From positions 663,860 to 727,859 of the forward strand of contig JADJCA010000029.1 in the NCBI GenBank assembly GCA_016703425.1: 64,000 nucleotides of DNA. The letters run 5' to 3'. The notes beneath the pieces are model-generated. The model was not told the origin of the DNA, searched no databases, and saw only the letters and a program-made list of their open reading frames with translations. This DNA is from Myxococcales bacterium (lineage in GTDB: Bacteria > Myxococcota_A > Polyangia > Polyangiales > Polyangiaceae). Each line of letters opens with the position of its first letter. Position 1 is the stretch's first letter. The translations under genes and the position numbers were made by a program. Below are positions 34,505-43,939 of the stretch, piece by piece.

Positions 34505-35494
34505 ATGGTCAGGCTTCCATGTGTCGCCATGCTCGCGTTGGCGGTCCCGGCATGCTCCCGTGCCCACGCCGATGACGTTCACGGCGGCCACGCAGCGAGC
34601 GACGCGGCCCACGGCGCGGCCCACGAGCCGGCGTCGGCGCCGGGCGCGAAAGGCTCGGCCCATGGCCATGCCCCGGCCGCCGCGCACGCCGCGCCTCACG
34701 CAGCGAACGCCGCGGACCACGGCGGAGGTCACGGCGGGAGCGGACACGGTGGCTCGCACGGCGGCAGCGCGCACGGCGAGGGCAAGCGAGGCGGCTATGT
34801 GGTGCCCTTCACGTGGGACACCTCCGAGGACGAGCCGCTGGCGCGTATGCGCGGCTTCATGCGCGGCGTGGTAGCCGACAACGCTCGCTACGTCGCGGAC
34901 AAGAAGCCCGACTTCTTTAAGGCCGTCGCCAACGGCCAGAAGCCGCGTGCCACCGTAGTCGCGTGCTCCGACTCGCGGGTCCAGTCGACGGCCTTCGACG
35001 CGACGCCGGAGAACGACGTCTTCACGATCCGAAACATCGGCAACCAAATCCTCACCTCGGAGGGCTCGGTCGAATACGGCGTTCACCACCTGAAGACGTC
35101 CGTGCTGATGGTGCTCGGTCACGCGGGTTGCGGCGCCGTGAAAGCGTCGCTCGGTGACTTCAGCAAGGAATCGGGCCCCATCTCCCGCGAATTGGCTTCG
35201 CTGCAGTTTCCAAAGCCGGCCGCCGGCACGGCGCCGGATGTGGCGCTGACACAGGGCGTCGTCGCCAACGTGCACGCGCAGGTGAGCCTGGCGCTCCTGA
35301 AGTTCGGCGAAGAGGTCGAACACGGCGACCTCACGGTGGTCGGCGCCGTCTACGACTTTCGCAACGACCTGGGCCACGGCTTCGGGCGAGTGTCCGTCGT
35401 CAACGTGAACGGACAGTCCGACAAGGAGCGCATCGACGCCTTCGTTAGGGCTATGTCCGGCGGCGCCGAGGTCAAGGCGAAGCGAGGCCCGTAG
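34505..35494 (+). CDS. Beta-carbonic anhydrase lipoprotein with His-rich N-terminus
   Basis: 329 aa. Lipoprotein signal ending LALAVPAC, then a long His/Gly/Ala-rich stretch (about residues 20-98; HGGGHGGSGHGGSHGGSAHG). The catalytic domain has CSDSRV (Zn Cys and the Asp-Arg dyad, about 154) and GHAGCGAV (Zn His and Cys, about 207), plus the fold block FTIRNIGNQI. It hydrates CO2 to bicarbonate, probably in the periplasm. The His-rich tail could bind Zn or other metals and supply the active site (inference). Confidence 0.88.
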   Translation: MVRLPCVAMLALAVPACSRAHADDVHGGHAASDAAHGAAHEPASAPGAKGSAHGHAPAAAHAAPHAANAADHGGGHGGSGHGGSHGGSAHGEGKRGGYVVPFTWDTSEDEPLARMRGFMRGVVADNARYVADKKPDFFKAVANGQKPRATVVACSDSRVQSTAFDATPENDVFTIRNIGNQILTSEGSVEYGVHHLKTSVLMVLGHAGCGAVKASLGDFSKESGPISRELASLQFPKPAAGTAPDVALTQGVVANVHAQVSLALLKFGEEVEHGDLTVVGAVYDFRNDLGHGFGRVSVVNVNGQSDKERIDAFVRAMSGGAEVKAKRGP

Positions 35495-35510
35495 CGCGAG
35501 ACTCGCTGCC

Positions 35511-38102
35511 CTAAGGGAGCGCGGGCGTCGCGGCCGCGCTGAAGGTGAACTCCTCCCCGACGAAGTCCACCTTCACGGTGCTCTTCGCTGCGTAGCCCTT
35601 CTGCAAGATCGTCTCCGCCAGCGGGTCTTGAATGCAGCGCACGATGGCGCGCCGGAGCGGCCGCGCGCCGAAGACCGGCTCGTAGCCGAGCTCGACGAGT
35701 TGAAGCTTGGCCTTCTCCGTCAGATCGAGCGACAGCTCGCGGTCGGCCAAGAGCCGCACGAGCTTCTTCAGCTGAATGTCGACGATGCCTCGAAGGTCGG
35801 TCTTCGACAGCGGCCGGAACACGACGACGTCGTCGATGCGGTTCAAGAACTCCGGGCGCAGGAACTTCTTCAGCTCCTCGCGCAGCACGTCGCGCAGCGC
35901 GTCGCGACCTTCCTCCGACTCGAACATCTTGGGATCGGTCTCCAAGATGCGCTGCGAGCCGATGTTGCTGGTCATGATGACGACGGTGTTCGAAAAGTCT
36001 GCCGTGCGGCCTCGGCCGTCGGTGAGACGTCCGTCGTCAAGGACCTGCAAGAGGAGGTTGAAGACGTCTGTGTGGGCCTTCTCGACCTCGTCAAAGAGGA
36101 GGACGCTGTAGGGCCTTCGTCGTACCGCCTCCGTCAAGAAGCCGCCCTGCTCGCTGTCGGCGTAGCCGGGCGGCGAGCCGACGAGGCGCTGCGCCATGTG
36201 CTTCTCCATGAACTCGCTCATGTCGAGGCGCGTCATGGCTTGCTCGTCGTCGAACAAGAACTCGGCGAGCGTCTTGGCGAGCTCGGTCTTGCCTACGCCG
36301 CTCGGTCCGAGGAACAAGAACGAGCCGATGGGCTTGCCGGGATCGCGAAGGCCGACGCGGCCGCGCCTTACGGCGCGCGAAACGGCCCGCACCGCTTCCG
36401 CCTGACCGACGATGCGATGGCTGAGCCGCTCCTCCATCTTGAGCAGCTTGTCGGCCTCGCTCTCGAGCATCTTCGCGACGGGAATGCCGGTCCACTCGCC
36501 GAGCACGACGGCCACGTCCTCGGCACCGACGACGTTGTTGCCGAGCGGTGAGCCTTCCTTGTGAACCGCCGCGTCGGCCACGTCGAGGCGCCGCTTCAGG
36601 TCCGGCAGGACGACGTGCTCGAGCTCGCCGAGGCGGGCGAACTCCTGCTTTTGCCGGGCCTCTTCGATCTGCGTTTTGACCTTCTCGAACTCGGTGCGAA
36701 GCGCAGCCTCGGCGGCAAGGGCTCCGCGTCGCGAGTCGAGCTTTGCGCGCATTTCGATGACCAGCGGCTCGAGCGTCGCCATCTCCTTGTCCATGCGTTC
36801 GCGGGACGCGACGCTCATGTCGTCGGTGTCGTCGGCGAGGGCCTGCCGCTGGGCCTTGAGCGAGGCAAGCCGGCGAATCGATTCGTCGATGGCAGCGGGG
36901 ATCCCTTCGAGCTCGACGCGCTTCCGGCCCGCCGCTTCGTCGAGCAGGTCGAGCGCGCTGTCGGGGAGCGCGCGATCTTGCACGTAGCGCTTGGCGAGGC
37001 GAACGGCCGACACGATGGCTGGATCGCCGATTTTCACCCGGTGGTAGGACTCGTAGCGCGGCGTCACGCCGCGGAGCATCTCGATGGCCTGCTCGGGCGA
37101 CGGCGCTTGCACGGTCATGACCGTGAAGCTGCGAATGAAGCCCCCGTCGCGCTCGGTCATCTTTCGCAATCCGTCAGGCGTTGTCGTCGCGAGCAAACGC
37201 ACCTCGCCGCGTTCGAGCGCGGGCTTGAGGAGCTCGCCGACGCCGCTTCCGACGGGACCCTGGCCGAGGAGCGCCTCCATCCCGGGGACGTAGAGCACCG
37301 CGTCGCGGCGCTTCACGTCGGCGAGCACGCGCTTGATGCGCTCTTCGACCTCGCCGCGCAACTTCGCGCCTGCCAGGAGCGCGCCGACTTCGAGGCGCAG
37401 GATGGCGATCTTCGCGAGGCTCGTCGCGACGTCCGCGGCGGCGATGCGCATCGCCAGCGCGCCGACGATGGCGCTCTTGCCGACGCCGGGATCGCCGACG
37501 AGCAGCGGATGATTCTTCTGCCGCCGCTCGAGCACTTGCATCAAGCGACGCAGCTCGACGTCGCGACCGATGACCGGGTCGAAGCCGTCTTTGCGGGCGC
37601 GCTCGACGAGATCCTCGAGGCCCGACTCGGCGCTCCCAGCGCCGCCCCCCGCGGGAGGCGCGTCGCGGGGGACGCTTCGGAGCGCCGCCATGTGCGGCCG
37701 CAGCGAGCCGGGGCCGAGCCCAAAGGCCTGGAGCACGATGGCGGCGTTGCCGCGGATCTCTTGCGAGAGCGCGTTCAAGAGGTGGTCGACCTGGACGGTG
37801 CCCCCCGACGCCTCCTTCTCGGCGCGAGCCAAGAGCGACTGCATGGCCTCCGAGAGGTAGGCCTTGCCGCTCTGGGTCTTTTGCAGTCGAGAGAGCGTCG
37901 TTTCGGCTTCCGCGGCGACGTCCGTCGGGTTGGCGCCGGCCTTGCGAAACACCTCGGCCACGCCTCGATCGCGATCGATGGCCCGCGACAGCAAGTGAAT
38001 CGGCTCGACGAGGGCGTGTTTTCGCTCGTCGGCCGAGTCTTGCGCGGCGACCACCAAAGCCCGTGCGTCGGGGGCGAAGCGTTCGAGATGGAGCGTCGTC
38101 AT
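35511..38102 (-). CDS. ClpB-like AAA+ disaggregase with a degenerate first ATPase domain
   Basis: 863 aa. Clp_N repeats, D1, a coiled middle domain (about 400-520) and D2 as in ClpB. D2 is normal: Walker A GPSGVGKTELAK (about 600), Walker B VLLFDEVEKAH and RPEFLNRIDDVVVF. D1 keeps GDPGVGKSA (about 200), but the Walker B position reads AVLYVPGMEALLG instead of the usual LFIDE, and the Arg-finger segment GGFIRSF replaces the ALERRF pattern. D1 is therefore probably unable to hydrolyse ATP. Canonical ClpB should be encoded elsewhere. Start ATG 38102 (conserved MTTLHLERF). Divergent from the glutaredoxin gene. Confidence 0.88.
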   Translation of the reverse strand: MTTLHLERFAPDARALVVAAQDSADERKHALVEPIHLLSRAIDRDRGVAEVFRKAGANPTDVAAEAETTLSRLQKTQSGKAYLSEAMQSLLARAEKEASGGTVQVDHLLNALSQEIRGNAAIVLQAFGLGPGSLRPHMAALRSVPRDAPPAGGGAGSAESGLEDLVERARKDGFDPVIGRDVELRRLMQVLERRQKNHPLLVGDPGVGKSAIVGALAMRIAAADVATSLAKIAILRLEVGALLAGAKLRGEVEERIKRVLADVKRRDAVLYVPGMEALLGQGPVGSGVGELLKPALERGEVRLLATTTPDGLRKMTERDGGFIRSFTVMTVQAPSPEQAIEMLRGVTPRYESYHRVKIGDPAIVSAVRLAKRYVQDRALPDSALDLLDEAAGRKRVELEGIPAAIDESIRRLASLKAQRQALADDTDDMSVASRERMDKEMATLEPLVIEMRAKLDSRRGALAAEAALRTEFEKVKTQIEEARQKQEFARLGELEHVVLPDLKRRLDVADAAVHKEGSPLGNNVVGAEDVAVVLGEWTGIPVAKMLESEADKLLKMEERLSHRIVGQAEAVRAVSRAVRRGRVGLRDPGKPIGSFLFLGPSGVGKTELAKTLAEFLFDDEQAMTRLDMSEFMEKHMAQRLVGSPPGYADSEQGGFLTEAVRRRPYSVLLFDEVEKAHTDVFNLLLQVLDDGRLTDGRGRTADFSNTVVIMTSNIGSQRILETDPKMFESEEGRDALRDVLREELKKFLRPEFLNRIDDVVVFRPLSKTDLRGIVDIQLKKLVRLLADRELSLDLTEKAKLQLVELGYEPVFGARPLRRAIVRCIQDPLAETILQKGYAAKSTVKVDFVGEEFTFSAAATPALP

Positions 38103-38230
38103 GGCGGGTAGCCTACTTTCCCGCATCGCGGACCGGAAGTGCGGCGACACAGTTCGCGCGGCGGTCAGCGCAGGCGGGGCTTTGGCGAGCGGGCTTGGCA
38201 ACGGACGGACGTGCACTACTCTCTTGGGAG

Positions 38231-38500
38231 ATGATGCCGGTCCGCGTCTACACGACCACGAGCTGCAGCTATTGCGTCATGGCCAAAGCGCTCCTCGCCA
38301 AGCGCAGCGTGCCCTACCAAGAGATCGACGTCACCTTCGACGACGCGAAACGCGCCTGGCTTGTCCAGGCCACCAGGCGCCGCACGGTTCCGCAGATCTT
38401 CATCGGCGAAACGCCCATCGGCGGCTACGACGAGCTAGCCAAGCTCGACCGTTCAGGACGCCTCGCCGAACTCTTGGGGTCCGCGAGCGAGTCGACGTAG
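38231..38500 (+). CDS. Glutaredoxin
   Basis: 89 aa. GrxC-like: VRVYTTTSCSYCVMAKALL with the redox motif CSYC, then RTVPQIFIGETPIGGYDEL (cis-Pro and glutathione-binding). It reduces disulfides with glutathione, or another low-molecular thiol, as donor. ATG 38231 or 38234; GGGAG lies just upstream. Divergent from the ClpB-like gene, perhaps both stress-induced (inference). Confidence 0.9.
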   Translation: MMPVRVYTTTSCSYCVMAKALLAKRSVPYQEIDVTFDDAKRAWLVQATRRRTVPQIFIGETPIGGYDELAKLDRSGRLAELLGSASEST

Positions 38501-38505
38501 CGCGC

Positions 38506-38622
38506 TCAGTGGAGCAGCGCCTCCGCGCCCGACAAGACGCTGACGGCGAGCGCCGCGAGCATGCTGAGGAACGCCCAGATGAGGTTTCGCTTCCGAAAAG
38601 ACCTTCGAGCGTGGGGCGTCAT
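38506..38622 (-). CDS. Small single-span membrane protein
   Basis: 38 aa: basic head (MTPHARRSFRKRN), hydrophobic helix (LIWAFLSMLAALAVSVL) and a short tail. A clear membrane-protein pattern, but no good Shine-Dalgarno. It ends 5 nt after the glutaredoxin stop on the opposite strand. Function unknown. Confidence 0.4.
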   Translation of the reverse strand: MTPHARRSFRKRNLIWAFLSMLAALAVSVLSGAEALLH

Positions 38623-38782
38623 GCTGAGTGTAGGAGCAAGTGGTATGCGAGGCGTCCACGACACGCAAACGTTGGAAATCGCGGAAACATAGGCGACGCA
38701 GCGTCCAACCGAGCTGGATCGCCAGATCCGTAATTGGTGTAAAATCACGCCCGGGGCGCAATGGCGGGTGATTCCCGTCGTT

Positions 38783-39982
38783 CTACGCGAGCGCGGCGAC
38801 GAGCCGCGGCACATCCGCTTCGGCCACCGAGCAAAGACCGACCCGCAACGCGCCCGCCAGCGGCACCACGTACACGCCTTCTTCGCGCATCCGCTCCGCC
38901 TTCTTCTTCGCGTCGTCGTGGAAGACCGTCACGAAAAAACCTCCCTCGTACCGCGGGTAGCGAAGTCCTTTGAGCGCGGCCTCACGATTGAACGCGGCAA
39001 CGCGCGCGTGAAGCATCGCTTTGAGGCTGTCGCGTTCGCGTGCGCAGGCCGCCCGTGCGTCGCCGTTGGTGAGCAGGTGCGTAATGGCCCGCTGGCCGCC
39101 GCGGGTGCAATTCGACCACGTTCCGCGTGACGAATAGCTCAGCGCGTTCTCCACGGCGCCCCGTTCGGCCTTGTCGCCGATGGTCGCGACCAACGCGCCA
39201 ACGCGGAGGCCATAGTGCGTGAACGTCTTCGAGGCGCTCCACGCAAAGAGCACCGCGGTCTCGCCGAGCAACGGGGCGCACGCGTCCAAGACCGTCGCGA
39301 GGCGGCTCTCACCGTAGGCCGCGTAGGCAATGTCGTTGAGTAACGTCACCGGCGCCTTCTTCGCGTGCTGAGCCAAGCACGTCGCCACGGCGGCCCACTC
39401 TTCGGGCCTCATCGAATAGCCGGTCGGGTTTTGGCACGGGTCATTCAGGAACAAGAGGGCGCGGCCCTGCTTGGCGAGCTGCGCGGCGAGGGCTCGGTCG
39501 AGGGCTTCGACGTCGAAGGCGCCCGAGCCGTTGAACATCGAGAACGTGTCGACGCGTCGCTCCGCTTCGTCGGCGATCGTTTGGTAGGGGCCCCAATAAT
39601 AGTTCGTCGTGAGGATCGCCTGGCCTGGCTCGAGGAAGTTCGCGAGCGCGTGCCTCAGCGCGCCGCTGCCGCCGGGTGTCGCCACCGCGACCGACTGGGC
39701 CCGGTAGCGCGCGTCGCCGGCGAAGAGGTCGTCCATGACCGCCGCGAGAAAGTCTGGGCTCCCGGCGATGGGGGCGTAGGCAGCCCACTCGTCGGCGGGA
39801 ACGTCGTGCACGGCCTTGGCTGCCGTTGGCATCACGGCGAGTTTGCCATCGTCGTGAAGCAGCGCCCCAACGGTCGCGTTGACGATCGACTCGCCCTTCT
39901 TGCGCCGCTCCGTGGCCTCCTTGTTAAGCGCGAAAATCGGGTCGTCGGAGGGGCGGGTCTGATGGGACTGAATGAGGTGCAT
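38783..39982 (-). CDS. Class I/II PLP-dependent aminotransferase
   Basis: 399 aa. Fold type I: TPGGSGALRHALANFL, LNDPCQNPTGYS (Asn-Pro-Thr-Gly, the PLP/aspartate region), NDIAYAAYG and the Schiff-base Lys in WSASKTFTHYGLRVG, with a final LRVGLC Arg. The pattern fits aspartate/aromatic aminotransferases. Exact amino acid partner not determined. Confidence 0.88.
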   Translation of the reverse strand: MHLIQSHQTRPSDDPIFALNKEATERRKKGESIVNATVGALLHDDGKLAVMPTAAKAVHDVPADEWAAYAPIAGSPDFLAAVMDDLFAGDARYRAQSVAVATPGGSGALRHALANFLEPGQAILTTNYYWGPYQTIADEAERRVDTFSMFNGSGAFDVEALDRALAAQLAKQGRALLFLNDPCQNPTGYSMRPEEWAAVATCLAQHAKKAPVTLLNDIAYAAYGESRLATVLDACAPLLGETAVLFAWSASKTFTHYGLRVGALVATIGDKAERGAVENALSYSSRGTWSNCTRGGQRAITHLLTNGDARAACARERDSLKAMLHARVAAFNREAALKGLRYPRYEGGFFVTVFHDDAKKKAERMREEGVYVVPLAGALRVGLCSVAEADVPRLVAALA

Positions 39983-40067
39983 GTTCGTCTTCGGGTCGCG
40001 CGCAACCGGCGGCGACGGAGGGCAAGACTTTTCCCCTAGCGGGTGCGCCAGCGCAAGGGGGACGGCG

Positions 40068-40088
40068 CCGCTGCCAAGTTGGCAGCGG
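40068..40088. promoter_or_regulatory. Inverted repeat in the divergent promoter region
   Basis: CCGCTGCC-aagtt-GGCAGCGG, 8-bp arms, between the aminotransferase and the MXAN_2561-like gene. It could be an operator for a dimeric regulator or simply a hairpin; nothing else marks a promoter here. Confidence 0.35.
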
Positions 40089-40200
40089 GCCCCGAAGGGC
40101 GCGCTCTGAGCGTGTCAGGTTGACGAGCCGGGCCGCGGTGCACCAGGGTGGGCGACGGCTTAGCGCTGGAAATCCCCACGAAATTGTCGTGGCACGAGCT

Positions 40201-41403
40201 ATGCTCCACAGCCCTTCCATGCGCGCCCGCGCTCTCTTCGCCGCTTTCCTCGTCGTGCTCGCCGCGACCTTCGTCCTGTTCGAAAGGCCGGCGGCTGCCC
40301 AGCAGCTTGCCGTCAACCGCGTCACAGGGAATCAGCCGCACGGTTCGCCAGGCACCATCGGCGTCAACCGGCAAGACTGCGTCAACGGCATCAACCTCAC
40401 CTTCAGCCTCGCCATCACCAACCTTACGGGGACCTTCGATCTCCAGGTATGGGCCGGCGAATCCGGTGCCGATTGCACCGACCTCAACAACCGCAGCGGC
40501 ACCAACGTCGCGCGCTGCCGCCAAGTGGCACCGTCGCAGCGCACCACGAGCGCCACCTTTCAGATCGACGTCAGCGCGCGCGATCTCGCGGCGAACCTCT
40601 CGGGGCCACCGCAGCCGGCGTCCTACGAAGCCGCCACCGTTGCCGCTTGCGACGTTCAGACGACGGAGAGTGCTCGCACGCTGGGCGTCTACTTTCTGCT
40701 CATGAACGGGACCAACGTCGTGGCGTCGACGACCTTCAAGGCCACCGGCGCGGCGGCGACCACGGGCACGACGACCACCCAACAAGACGGCGTGGTCGTC
40801 GACCTGCTCGGTCCTTCGCCGCCGAGCGACGTGCGTACCGCCACCGGCGACCGCCGCCTGCGTGTCGACTGGACGCCAACCGGCGACCGCGACGTGAAGG
40901 GCTACGTCTTCTATTGCCAGCGGGCCTCCGACGCGACGAGCGACGCGGGCACGTCGGCGACCACGACGACGACGACGCGCGAGTGCCCCGACAGCGGCGA
41001 TCTCGATGGCTCCGTCGACGCGTGCGTCGAGACCACCACGACGGCCGCTGCCGGCGGCGCCTGCGCCGTACCGGAGGTGTCGAAGGCCACCGAATGCGGG
41101 CGGCTCATTCAAACGGGCGCAAGCTCTGGCAACACCGACCGCGTCCTCGACAACGACGTCGGATACGCCGTCGCCGTCGCGGCCATCGACGCCTTCGACA
41201 ACGTCGGCAAGCCGGCGTCGGCGACTCAGTGTGGCGTACCCCAGGCGGTCGCCGATTTCTGGCGCGAATACGGCGCCGCCGGCGGACAGGCGTCTGGCTT
41301 CTGCGCCATCGATGGCAGAAGGAGCGGCTCAAACCTCTTCGCCCTCGCGCTCGGTGCAACGTTCGTCCTTTGGGTCGCCCGAGCGCGGCGGAGGCGACCA
41401 TGA
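40201..41403 (+). CDS. MXAN_2561-like secreted protein with MYXO-CTERM-like anchor
   Basis: 400 aa. Signal peptide (LFAAFLVVLAATFVLFERPAAA), then VNRVTGNQPHGSPGTIGVNRQDCVNGINLTFSL and LQVWAGESGADC, which match the myxobacterial MXAN_2561 family as I remember it. A Thr-rich stretch, then a fibronectin-III-like domain (LRVDWTPTGDRDVKGYVFYC). The C-terminus has FCAIDG, a membrane helix and RARRRRP, a MYXO-CTERM-like sorting tail. Stop overlaps the start of the next gene (ATGA), an outer membrane barrel of the partner family. They probably work as a surface complex. Confidence 0.75.
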   Translation: MLHSPSMRARALFAAFLVVLAATFVLFERPAAAQQLAVNRVTGNQPHGSPGTIGVNRQDCVNGINLTFSLAITNLTGTFDLQVWAGESGADCTDLNNRSGTNVARCRQVAPSQRTTSATFQIDVSARDLAANLSGPPQPASYEAATVAACDVQTTESARTLGVYFLLMNGTNVVASTTFKATGAAATTGTTTTQQDGVVVDLLGPSPPSDVRTATGDRRLRVDWTPTGDRDVKGYVFYCQRASDATSDAGTSATTTTTTRECPDSGDLDGSVDACVETTTTAAAGGACAVPEVSKATECGRLIQTGASSGNTDRVLDNDVGYAVAVAAIDAFDNVGKPASATQCGVPQAVADFWREYGAAGGQASGFCAIDGRRSGSNLFALALGATFVLWVARARRRRP

Positions 41404-42200
41404 AGCGGACGCGAAGACTTTCGCTGGCCGTCGGCGCCCTCGCGGTGCTCGGCGCCCTGGCGACCAGCGGTTGGTCGAAGCCGGCGGCCGCCCAACGCGG
41501 CAGCGATGCTCTCGAGCAGCGCCGCACCGACCCCAGCCGCTACGCGAGTCCGCAGAACTTCGCCCTTGAGCTCCGCGTCGGTCTCTATCGGCCCGACGTG
41601 GATTCGGAATTCGGCGGCAAGACGCCCTACGCCAGCGCCTTCGGCGACAAGGGCCGCGCGATGCTCGGTGTTGAGCTCGACTGGCAAGCCTTGCGCGTGC
41701 CCGGCGTCTTCAGTTTCGGACCCGGCGTTGGCGTCGCCACGACGTCGGCCACGCGACCGGCGTACACGCAGACCGGGGAGCCGTCGTCGGAGGAGATGAC
41801 GTTCACCGTGCAGCCGCTCTACGGACTCGGCGTCTTGCGCGTCGACGTCCTCTCTCAAAAGCTCGGGATCCCGCTTTCGCCGTATGCCAAGGCCGGCGTT
41901 GCGTATGCGCTTTGGCGCGCCTCGACGAGCGCCGGCACCTCGGAGTTCACGCGGCCCGACGGCTCGGTTGCCAAGGGCCGCGGTGCAAGCTTTGGCGTTC
42001 ACGGAGCCGTGGGCGTGGCCTTCGACCTAGGCTTCTTCGACAGGGGCTCATCGCAGCGGCTGGATCAGGCGACGGGGATCAATCACTCGTACCTCTTTGC
42101 CGAGTGGGCCATCTCCAAGATCGACGGCGGCTTCGGGCAAACGAAGGCCATGCACGTCGGCGACAGCACCTGGAACGCGGGGATGACCTTCGAGTTTTGA
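41400..42200 (+). CDS. MXAN_2562-like outer membrane beta-barrel protein
   Basis: 266 aa. Signal peptide (LSLAVGALAVLGALATSGWS, KPAAA), then a barrel-like sequence beginning FALELRVGLYRPDVDSEF and alternating strands (FTVQPLYGLGVLRVDVLSQ, SFGVHGAVGVAFDLGFF) ending in a C-terminal Phe (AGMTFEF), typical of outer membrane proteins. Its start overlaps the stop of the MXAN_2561-like gene, as in the family pair. Role unknown. Confidence 0.78.
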   Translation: MKRTRRLSLAVGALAVLGALATSGWSKPAAAQRGSDALEQRRTDPSRYASPQNFALELRVGLYRPDVDSEFGGKTPYASAFGDKGRAMLGVELDWQALRVPGVFSFGPGVGVATTSATRPAYTQTGEPSSEEMTFTVQPLYGLGVLRVDVLSQKLGIPLSPYAKAGVAYALWRASTSAGTSEFTRPDGSVAKGRGASFGVHGAVGVAFDLGFFDRGSSQRLDQATGINHSYLFAEWAISKIDGGFGQTKAMHVGDSTWNAGMTFEF

Positions 42201-42261
42201 GCAACCGACGACGCGAGCCGTCGCGCCGCCGGTCGTGATCGCGATGCGGCCCTCGGCGCCG

Positions 42262-43827
42262 TCAGGTCTCCTCCGCCTTCGGCGGAGCCTTCATGGGCTC
42301 GGTGGCCTCGCGTAGGCCCTCGATGAGTTTCTCCGTGGGCTCGCGGACGGCGATGGGCTCCGTCGGATCGGGGATCCGCATCTCCTCGGTCTTCTCGCCG
42401 GGCGTCCTCGTCTCTTCGGTCTTCTCCTGGCTCTCTCTCGCCTTGCGCTTGCCGACGGGAGCGGCGACCTCGGTGCGAACGTCGCCGCGCTCTCCGTCCT
42501 CGTCTTCCTCCTCCGCTTCGCGCTCCTTGACGCTCGGGGGCTTGCGCGTGGGCGCGTGCTCCGCCGGCAGGCCGAGGCTCATGGCGACCTGAGGCCGTAG
42601 CGCCGCCTCTTGCCACATGCGTGCGTAATACAAGGACACGAGCGCCGCCGTGGTGAGCGCGATGAGCTGGCTCGTCGAGAGTTGCATGGCCACGCTCCCG
42701 CCGAACGAGGCCGGCTTGAGCATCGCGTAGGCGATGACCGGAGGGACGAGCGCGAGGACGCGCGCAACGGTGCGCATGCGCGGATCTTCGATGCCGAGGG
42801 CGATGCCAAAAATGAACGCCAGTCCAAAGACCAAGAGCGCGAGCGGCACGAGCACGTGCTCACTCATGACGGGGCCGTAGCTGCCGCGCTCCACGTCGTC
42901 GCGGATGGTCTCCAAGAGAAAACGCGCAAAGCCGTAGCCAAAGACGAACAAGAAGAAGATTTGGCCGCGAAACTTCTGGTGCCGCCGCTGCGCGAGCAAG
43001 AGGACGAGGAGCCCGGCCCCGACGAGCGACTCGTAGATTTGCGTCGGGTGGACCGCCAGCGAGTGGTTGTCGCGAATGAGCCGCGCGCCGAGATCCGTGC
43101 CGCGGAACTGCTCGAGGTGCCGCACGTACGCGGGCGCGCCTTCGCCGCCATCGAGCGTTCCCGTGGTCCAGTGGGGGAACGTGCCGAGCTTCTGGAGGAA
43201 GGCCGGTGCCGTGTCGCTGAGCCGCTTGCCGAAATCGCAGCCGAAGAGGTAGCAGCCGATGCGCGTGATCAAGAGGCCCGAGGCGAGGCTCGGCACGGCG
43301 ACGTCGGCCCAAGGCATCAGGCGAAGCCGCTGCGACGCCAAGTAGCCCCAGCTCCCGAGGAAGCCGCCGATGAAACCGCCGTAGGCCACGAGTCCGCCGC
43401 GGCGCATGGCGAAGACGTCGGCGAAGGTCTGGAATTCGTCGAGGTTGGTCACGATGTAGAGCACCCGCGAGCCGGCCAACGCGGCGAGCGCCGTGACGAC
43501 GTAGCAGTTGGCCATGACCTCCTTCGGCAGCCCCTCGCGCTCCGCGAGACCGAGCGTGAGGTACCAGCCGACGATGAGCGACAGGCCGAGCATGACGCCG
43601 TACGAGTAGATGGGGAGTTGCGCCGCGGCGAAGGTCTTGTCGCGGAAGACGTAGGCTGCGATGCCGGCCGCGACGGCGACACCAAACCCCCAGAGCGCAC
43701 CTTCGCGGTTCGCCTTGCGCTGCGCGGCGAGGCCGTAGACGAGCGCGATGGCGACCACCGCGGCGAGGGCCCACCAGTACTGGATGGGCGTCTTCGGAAG
43801 GGGGATCCTAAAGAGAATGGGGAACAT
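42262..43827 (-). CDS. lgt: Prolipoprotein diacylglyceryl transferase with long charged tail
   Basis: 521 aa. Polytopic membrane protein with the Lgt core: YSYGVMLGLSLIVGWYLTLG, GGLVAYGGFIGGFLGSWG, GLLITRIGCYLFGCDFGK, HPTQIYESLVGAG and RGQIFFLFVFGYGFARFLLE. It attaches diacylglycerol to the lipobox Cys, consistent with the many lipoproteins here. The C-terminal ~85 residues are an unusual hydrophilic extension rich in Glu and Lys (EEEDEDGERGDV, EKTEETRTPGEKTEEM), absent from typical Lgt. ATG 43827 with GGAG about 6 nt upstream; the frame upstream has no coding character. Confidence 0.92.
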   Translation of the reverse strand: MFPILFRIPLPKTPIQYWWALAAVVAIALVYGLAAQRKANREGALWGFGVAVAAGIAAYVFRDKTFAAAQLPIYSYGVMLGLSLIVGWYLTLGLAEREGLPKEVMANCYVVTALAALAGSRVLYIVTNLDEFQTFADVFAMRRGGLVAYGGFIGGFLGSWGYLASQRLRLMPWADVAVPSLASGLLITRIGCYLFGCDFGKRLSDTAPAFLQKLGTFPHWTTGTLDGGEGAPAYVRHLEQFRGTDLGARLIRDNHSLAVHPTQIYESLVGAGLLVLLLAQRRHQKFRGQIFFLFVFGYGFARFLLETIRDDVERGSYGPVMSEHVLVPLALLVFGLAFIFGIALGIEDPRMRTVARVLALVPPVIAYAMLKPASFGGSVAMQLSTSQLIALTTAALVSLYYARMWQEAALRPQVAMSLGLPAEHAPTRKPPSVKEREAEEEDEDGERGDVRTEVAAPVGKRKARESQEKTEETRTPGEKTEEMRIPDPTEPIAVREPTEKLIEGLREATEPMKAPPKAEET

Positions 43828-43939
43828 GGCGATCTCCGGTGGCGCCGGGCGCGGGTGGTGACCCGAGGCGCCGAAACCTGACCGCGTTTGTGGCACAAAA
43901 TCGCTTCTTCCCCAAGCAACATGGGGTAGGAAGGCCGCC

